NCBI GenBank assembly: GCA_934131005.1
Contig: CAKOYV010000002.1
Coordinates: forward strand, 1-64,000
Direction of reading: 5' to 3'
Source of the DNA: an uncultured Bacilli bacterium
Lineage (GTDB): Bacteria; Bacillota_I; Bacilli_A; RF39; UBA660
DNA length: 64,000 nucleotides
Shown here: in pieces, positions 59,095 through 64,000 of the stretch
Numbering within the stretch: position 1 is the stretch's first letter
How the letters are laid out: each line of letters starts with the position of its first letter
Translations under genes and position numbers: made by a program
Notes under the pieces: generated by a model
What the model was told of the DNA's origin: nothing
The model's input: only the letters and a program-made list of their open reading frames with translations
The model's database searches: none

Positions 59095-61929
59095 CTATTT
59101 TTTAAGCCCCTGTTTTTTTATTTCAACTGAAGGAGAACTTAACTGTTTCATCATACTTCTATTTAATTCTTCTACCGTTGGTAATGTTTCTTCATCATAT
59201 TTACTTAACAAAGAATAAAATCTACTTAAAATTTCACCATCTTTCTTATTCTTATTAGATATCGTGATTTTTTCCTGTTGAGCCTTAATTTCATTTCTAT
59301 CACTGAACCATTTTATCTTAATAGCTTCTAGCAATTTAATTTTATCTTGCGACAGTTTTCCGTTTTTATAATACTGCCTTTGTGTATTTATCCACTTACC
59401 TAATGCAATTCCATCATCATCATGTTCATACCCATTTTTTGTTTTAAATTTTTGAGGAATTTCTAAATTATGATAATATTCATAATAACTACATGCCAAC
59501 TTATAATTATTTTCCCATTTTTTATCATATACATTTTTTTCAAAGTTCATCCCAATATTTTCTAATAATTTAATTCTAATTTGGGACAGTTTCCCTTTTT
59601 TATAAGCCATATTTTGCCTATCCAACCACGCACCTAAAGTAATCCCATCATCATCATGTTCATACCCATTTTTTGTTTTAAATTTTTGAGGTATTTCTAG
59701 ATTACGATGACATTCATAATAACTACATGCCAACTTATAGTTATTATCCCAATTTATCTCATTTATAGTTTTCTCAAAGTTCATCCCAATATTTTCTAAT
59801 AATTTAATTCTAATTTGGGACAGTTTCCCTTTTTTATAAGCCATATTTTGCCTATCCAACCACGCACCTAAAGTAATCCCATCATCATCATGTTCATACC
59901 CATTTTTTGTTTTAAATTTTTGAGGTATTTCTAGATTACGATGACATTCATAATAACTACATGCCAACTTATAGTTATTATCCCATTTTATCTCATTTAT
60001 AGTTTTCTCAAAGTTCATCCCAATATTTTCTAATAATTTAATTCTAATTTGTGATAATTTTTCTTTTTTATAATCTTGCCTTTGGTTAGTAATCCACACA
60101 CCTAAAGCAATCCCATCATCATCATGTTCATACCCATTTTTTGTTTTAAATCTTTGAGGTATTTCTAGATTACGATTATATTCATAATACTTACAAGCCA
60201 GATTATAATTGTTTTCCCAATTTATCTCATTTATAGTTTTCTCAAAATTCATTCCAATTGTTTCTAATAATCTAATTTTATCTTGCGACAATTTTCCGTT
60301 TTTATAATACTGCCTTTGTGTATTAATCCATGTACCTAAAGCAATCCCATCATCATCATATTCATATCCATTTTTTGTTTTAAAATTTTGAGGTATTTCT
60401 AGATTGTGATGATATTCATAATACTTACACGATAAATTATATCTATCTTCCCATGTCATTGATAATCTTTCACTTAAATCTTGTAATATTTTGAATAAAT
60501 CTTCATTAATCATATTTATATCAAATAATTCATTCTCTACATAAACATTCCTTTGATAGGTTAAGTAAGAATTTTTACTCTTAACCTCTCTTAATTTACT
60601 TCCTAAATTAGTCTCTAATTCTTTAATAAAATCTACATTATTTACTAAATCAATTATTACAGGTGCTACCAATTGACTAACTATTTCCTTTTTAGATTTT
60701 TTTTCATGTATTTTTATTTGTCTTTGGCAACATAATTCAATTAATTCTTCTATTGGTTTTGCATATAATTCTTCATATCTTTGTTTTGCACAACCATCTA
60801 TTGCTAAGCCTCTTCCCAGTTCTTCAAAATATACAATATCTGACTGAGTATTTTTTCCCATTATTACACCATATACTCCTGGTGGATGAACTCCTTCATC
60901 ATACTGACTAATACAAAACATAATCCTAAGTTTATCTGAAACTTTATTGCCATCCAAATCTAAATCATTATAAAATGCATCTCTATTTTGCTTCCCTAAT
61001 TTTCCCATATTACTAGTAGTTTCATAAAATTCAAATTGAGAATCATCTAAACCCATTTCTTTTACCAATTTATAAGTTTCTGCTTTAATAGTTTTTATAT
61101 CATTTTTTCCTTCTTCACTATTAGTTGGGCAAAAATAAATATACTTACCATTTTTTTGGATGTTTTGTTTAAAAATATCACTAACACTAGGAGCATTATG
61201 TAACATTTTTCTTATACGCCTTAACTTTAGTTCTAACTCTTTATATTCGCTAGAACTATGATATAATTTATCCAACTTTTCTTCTAAAGATATAGCCGTT
61301 TTCTCTAAATAAACATAACCACTTTTGTAGATTGGCTTAGGTAAGATTCCATCTATCATGGCATCACACAAATCATATCTATTAACTACACTTCCTGCAA
61401 ACACTCCATTACTATCAGGATTAACAACATCAAATTCATATGTAGTACCTCTATCTCTGACAGTATAAGCACTCATACCTAAAACTTTTATATTCTTATG
61501 AGTTTCAATTATTTGTCTTATTCGCTCACCCCATACTAAAGCTTCTGCATGATGAAATTCATCTACTACTAAGAAATCAACATTTAAGGCCTTTATTTCT
61601 TCCAAAGACATATTAACAAAAGACTGATAAGTTCTAAATTCTAAATTAGCAAAATCCCTATCATAGTCTAAATATGGATTAGAATTTATTATTTCTTTTA
61701 AATGTTCCGCAATAGCTAGAGATGGAACTATATATATTGTTTTTTTATTTCTAAACATATAATATATAATAGATAAGGCTATATAACTTTTTCCTGTTCC
61801 AGTTGCCCGAATACTAGATACAATATTTTTTTCTTTTAATCCCTTAATTATATCATGGCAACCATTAATATTATGTTCGTACAAGTCAAAAACATTATCT
61901 TCACATAACAAATCAAAAACATTATCCAT
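59095..61929 (-). CDS. SF2 helicase with five helicase-associated (HA) repeats
   Basis: Protein of 944 residues. Walker A RATGTGKSYI (TGTGKS at 43-48), Walker B DEFHH (123-127), motif III GMSAY (~153), and a motif VI-like EELGRGLA near 385. From ~490 to ~880 there are five tandem 78-residue HA repeats: W-x-x-x-Y-x-L-A-C-x-Y-Y-E, LEIPQ, FKTKNGYE, DDDGIALG, W, Q, KLS, LLE, GMNFEK. HA domains are thought to bind nucleic acid. The N-terminus has DNVFDL twice (2-7 and 11-16). Two repeats are nearly identical at DNA level (59541-60008). ATG 61929 follows AAGGTGAT and overlaps the small gene upstream by 8 bases. Sits between aspS and smc in a probable insertion; function in restriction, defence or mobility is unproven. 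Confidence 0.8.
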   Translation of the reverse strand: MDNVFDLLCEDNVFDLYEHNINGCHDIIKGLKEKNIVSSIRATGTGKSYIALSIIYYMFRNKKTIYIVPSLAIAEHLKEIINSNPYLDYDRDFANLEFRTYQSFVNMSLEEIKALNVDFLVVDEFHHAEALVWGERIRQIIETHKNIKVLGMSAYTVRDRGTTYEFDVVNPDSNGVFAGSVVNRYDLCDAMIDGILPKPIYKSGYVYLEKTAISLEEKLDKLYHSSSEYKELELKLRRIRKMLHNAPSVSDIFKQNIQKNGKYIYFCPTNSEEGKNDIKTIKAETYKLVKEMGLDDSQFEFYETTSNMGKLGKQNRDAFYNDLDLDGNKVSDKLRIMFCISQYDEGVHPPGVYGVIMGKNTQSDIVYFEELGRGLAIDGCAKQRYEELYAKPIEELIELCCQRQIKIHEKKSKKEIVSQLVAPVIIDLVNNVDFIKELETNLGSKLREVKSKNSYLTYQRNVYVENELFDINMINEDLFKILQDLSERLSMTWEDRYNLSCKYYEYHHNLEIPQNFKTKNGYEYDDDGIALGTWINTQRQYYKNGKLSQDKIRLLETIGMNFEKTINEINWENNYNLACKYYEYNRNLEIPQRFKTKNGYEHDDDGIALGVWITNQRQDYKKEKLSQIRIKLLENIGMNFEKTINEIKWDNNYKLACSYYECHRNLEIPQKFKTKNGYEHDDDGITLGAWLDRQNMAYKKGKLSQIRIKLLENIGMNFEKTINEINWDNNYKLACSYYECHRNLEIPQKFKTKNGYEHDDDGITLGAWLDRQNMAYKKGKLSQIRIKLLENIGMNFEKNVYDKKWENNYKLACSYYEYYHNLEIPQKFKTKNGYEHDDDGIALGKWINTQRQYYKNGKLSQDKIKLLEAIKIKWFSDRNEIKAQQEKITISNKNKKDGEILSRFYSLLSKYDEETLPTVEELNRSMMKQLSSPSVEIKKQGLKK
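59290..60460 (-). repeat. five 234-base HA-coding tandem repeats
   Basis: The period is exactly 234 bases (the string at 59541 recurs at 59775 and 60009). Units 59541-59774 and 59775-60008 differ at one base only, so they were duplicated very recently. Confidence 0.85.
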
Positions 61930-62167
61930 AGATATCACCTTCAATCTTTTCAATATCTATAAATTCTCTATTATCAATTATTTGCTTTTTTACAATAACT
62001 TTATCTTCTCTTAATATTTTTACATTTTCAATGTTTTGTTCTTCCTCATGAATTATTAGACCTTCATTAGTTCTAATCTTAAAACCAATTGCAGTACTAT
62101 GCATTATATCTTTATTGTTACATTTTGGAATATATACTTCTTCAACAATTCCTTCTAATTTGATCAT
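61922..62167 (-). CDS. small protein preceding the HA helicase, unknown
   Basis: Protein of 81 residues, acidic and basic residues mixed, no membrane segment. Pattern MIKLEGIVEEVYIP, IGFKIRTNEGLIIHEEEQN, VIVKKQIIDNREFIDIEKIEG looks like a small beta-barrel, OB-like or AbrB-size fold; not recognised. AAGGAGG is five bases before ATG 62167. Its promoter is TGTTATAAT on the minus strand (62233-62225). It ends 8 bases inside the helicase gene, so the two are translationally coupled and probably function together. Confidence 0.65.
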   Translation of the reverse strand: MIKLEGIVEEVYIPKCNNKDIMHSTAIGFKIRTNEGLIIHEEEQNIENVKILREDKVIVKKQIIDNREFIDIEKIEGDIYG

Positions 62168-62224
62168 AAAATCCTCCTTAATTAAATACATTTCAAATAA
62201 TAAATTAACTAATTTCCCTCAATT

Positions 62225-62233
62225 ATTATAACA
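62225..62233 (-). promoter_or_regulatory. extended -10 of small gene and helicase
   Basis: TGTTATAAT on the minus strand (62233-62225); no convincing -35. Confidence 0.55.
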
Positions 62234-62271
62234 TATATTTTTTGCTTTTTACTATTAATTAACTTTTTTTG

Positions 62272-62317
62272 TAAAAAAATAAATTTATAGTATAACTCAA
62301 GAAAAAACTATAAATTC
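62272..62317 (-). terminator. terminator after smc
   Basis: Minus strand: AATTTATAGT and ACTATAAATT arms (62316-62307 with 62291-62282), then ATTTATTTTTTT. Confidence 0.75.
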
Positions 62318-62329
62318 ATTCAAAATTAA

Positions 62330-64000
62330 CTATTCTGCTATTTCATCAAGTCTTACACTAACAAGTTTACTGACTCCTGATTCTTGCATTGTAATTCCAT
62401 ATAATATATCTGCAAATTCCATTGTTTTCTTCTTATGCGTAATTAAAATAAACTGTGTTTTATCTCGATACTTATCCAAATAAGTTCCAAAAGATTCAAC
62501 ATTAGCATCATCTAAAGCCGCCTCAACCTCATCTAAAAGGCAAAATGGTACAGGCCTTACATTCAAAATAGCAAACAGTAGAGAAATAGCTGTAAAAGTC
62601 TTCTCACCGCCTGATAATAAAGATAAACTTTTTAACTTTTTACCAGTTGGTACTGCTTGTATATCAATACCAGTTTCCAAAATATTATCTGGATCAGTCA
62701 AAACAAGTTCTGCTTCACCACCTTTAAACATACTAACAAAAACCCTTTTGAACTCAGCCCTAATTTCTTCAAATGTCTGTAAGAATTTTTCTTTCATAAC
62801 ACTATCCAATTCATTAATTATCTCATTCAAAGTATCTTTAGCATGATATAAATCATCTCTCTGCTTAGTCAAGAAACTATAGCGCTTATCAATTCTTTCA
62901 AATTCTTCAATAGCGCCAACATTAACATAACCAATCTCTTTAATTTTATTTTTTAATTCTCGAACCTTCCCCCTAGCAATACTCTCATCTATTTCTAACT
63001 TATAATTAGCTCTAGCTGCCTCAAAAGTCATATTATAATCCTCAGATAAAGACATAAGCAAATTATCCATTTTAACTGACAAAGTATTAATTTTAATATT
63101 TATTTTATTAACTTCTCTTTCTTTATTATTAAAATAAACATTACTCTGCCTACTAACTTCTTCTAACTCATGAATATTATTATTAATTTCCTCTTTTTTA
63201 GCTTTCAAATTATCAATTTCAGTAACTAAATTATCCCTGTTCCCAATAGCAGCATAATAAGTATTAAGTAACAATTCTAACTCTTTATCACTATTATCTT
63301 CACTAATAACTTCTAAATCTTTTACTTCTCTTTCCAAATCTCTTTTATTATCTAAATACTCTCCTAATAAACGCTTCTTTTTAGCCAAATTATCATCTAG
63401 TAACAATTTTTTATTTTGAATGTCATAAACTAAACTATTTTGACTATTAATCTTATTATTAATCTCCTCTATTTCACTCTCCAAACGATGGTTCAAATCT
63501 TCTATTTTCTTATATTCCAGTCTCTTATCATCAAGTTCATATTTATCTTGAATTAAAGAATTTTTCCTCTTAACAGAACCACCTGTAATAGAACCTCCTA
63601 CATTAACAACTGAACCTGCTAAAGTAACTATCTTATAGCGATTATTAATCATCTTACTAATATAATTAGCACTGTCTAAATCTTCGCAAACAATTACATT
63701 ACCCAGTTGATTCTTAATAATATTATCATATATATCATCATAACTAACAAGATTACAAGCAACATCTACAAAGCCTTTATTTTTCTTAATTTTACTTAAA
63801 GTAACTTCATCTATACTCCTAGCTTTTATAACATCAAGAGGAAAAAATGTAGCTCTCCCCAAATTATTATCTTTAAGATAATTAACCATCTCTTTAGCGT
63901 CCCTAGTACTATCAACAACTAAATAATTAGTACTTCCTCCCAAAGCAATACTAATACAATTTGTATATTCAGGCTTAGTATCAATAAGTCCCCCAATAAC
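62330..64000 (-). CDS. smc: chromosome partition protein SMC, 3' part
   Basis: Partial: 556 codons, open to the right edge. The first residues (VIGGLIDTKPEY...IALGGSTNYLVVD) belong to the hinge domain, followed by GSVVNVGGSITGGS, then the long returning coiled coil (~150-410), and the C-terminal ATPase half with LSGGEKTFTAISLLFAI (signature), FCLLDEVEAALDDANV (Walker B) and FILITHKKKTMEFADILYGITMQESGVSKLVSV. SMC with ScpAB compacts and separates chromosomes. The ATG/TTG at 63943 is internal (LGGSTNY), not a start. A terminator follows at 62317-62272. In Bacillus smc is followed by ftsY, here by an accessory helicase cassette. Confidence 0.95.
   Translation of the reverse strand, partial: VIGGLIDTKPEYTNCISIALGGSTNYLVVDSTRDAKEMVNYLKDNNLGRATFFPLDVIKARSIDEVTLSKIKKNKGFVDVACNLVSYDDIYDNIIKNQLGNVIVCEDLDSANYISKMINNRYKIVTLAGSVVNVGGSITGGSVKRKNSLIQDKYELDDKRLEYKKIEDLNHRLESEIEEINNKINSQNSLVYDIQNKKLLLDDNLAKKKRLLGEYLDNKRDLEREVKDLEVISEDNSDKELELLLNTYYAAIGNRDNLVTEIDNLKAKKEEINNNIHELEEVSRQSNVYFNNKEREVNKINIKINTLSVKMDNLLMSLSEDYNMTFEAARANYKLEIDESIARGKVRELKNKIKEIGYVNVGAIEEFERIDKRYSFLTKQRDDLYHAKDTLNEIINELDSVMKEKFLQTFEEIRAEFKRVFVSMFKGGEAELVLTDPDNILETGIDIQAVPTGKKLKSLSLLSGGEKTFTAISLLFAILNVRPVPFCLLDEVEAALDDANVESFGTYLDKYRDKTQFILITHKKKTMEFADILYGITMQESGVSKLVSVRLDEIAE

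Noticed and set aside
59799..60040. Transposon insertion in the helicase gene
   Set aside because: The repeat is an in-frame 78-codon protein repeat without terminal inverted repeats or transposase.

Overview
The window is a very AT-rich, gene-dense stretch from a low-GC Gram-positive bacterium. TGA is used as a stop (for example at 1299-1301 and 13576-13578) and tryptophan is TGG, so this is the standard bacterial code and not the Mycoplasma code. The gene content is of Bacilli/Firmicutes type: short dnaG-rpoD-trmK operon, ruvX-DUF1292-mltG, greA-tig, a T-box before aspS, SpoIVB-like and Cse60-like proteins, sortase-type and SipW-type surface proteins, and a wall-building gene (murD). Small size of many proteins, overlapping genes, terminators placed on stop codons and the extreme AT bias suggest a streamlined, probably host-associated lineage such as the uncultured gut Bacilli (RF39-like or Erysipelotrichia-like); the taxonomic placement is inference.

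Layout. 175-4005: two P-loop kinase-like genes and alaS from one strong promoter. 4089-6395: two lipoproteins, a Cse60-like and a DUF378 protein. 6697-12868: a membrane-tethered XRE regulator followed by two MacB-like ABC transporters, preceded by a phased GCAAC repeat array. 13000-15942: two PlsC-type acyltransferases flanking an AMP-forming acyl ligase. 16080-22309: surface locus with a SipW-type secreted protein, a 1121-residue thioester/Cna-B adhesin and two paralogous membrane-anchored proteins of unknown function. 22382-24808: nucleotidase-like gene, then ruvX-DUF1292-mltG. 25018-32961: ppdK, unknown genes, an HD protein, archaeal-type proS with a LOG-family and a methionine-gamma-lyase-like gene. 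33095-38391: a C39-like protease, queA, dnaG, rpoD, trmK. 38516-43179: small membrane or exported proteins of mostly unknown function, DUF421, and a TasA-like surface protein.

From 43208 on most genes are on the minus strand: SpoIVB-like protease and YigZ, then (plus) miaA and an XRE gene, then (minus) DUF2726, a 688-base non-coding AT-rich gap, mutS, a DUF3592 and a zinc-ribbon membrane protein, tig, greA, murD, an unknown gene, an SGNH hydrolase and aspS with its T-box, an HA-repeat helicase with a small partner gene, and the 3' part of smc running off the right edge.

The most unusual items are the very compact T-box before aspS (GAC specifier in a hairpin loop and UGGC matching tRNA-Asp), the adhesin locus with a proline-less sorting signal and two unknown partners, the 5-unit operator-like array before the XRE-ABC operon, a 46-base perfect palindrome at 39131-39176, and a 234-base tandem duplication with one mismatch inside the HA-repeat helicase. 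No tRNA, rRNA, CRISPR array or transposase gene was seen.
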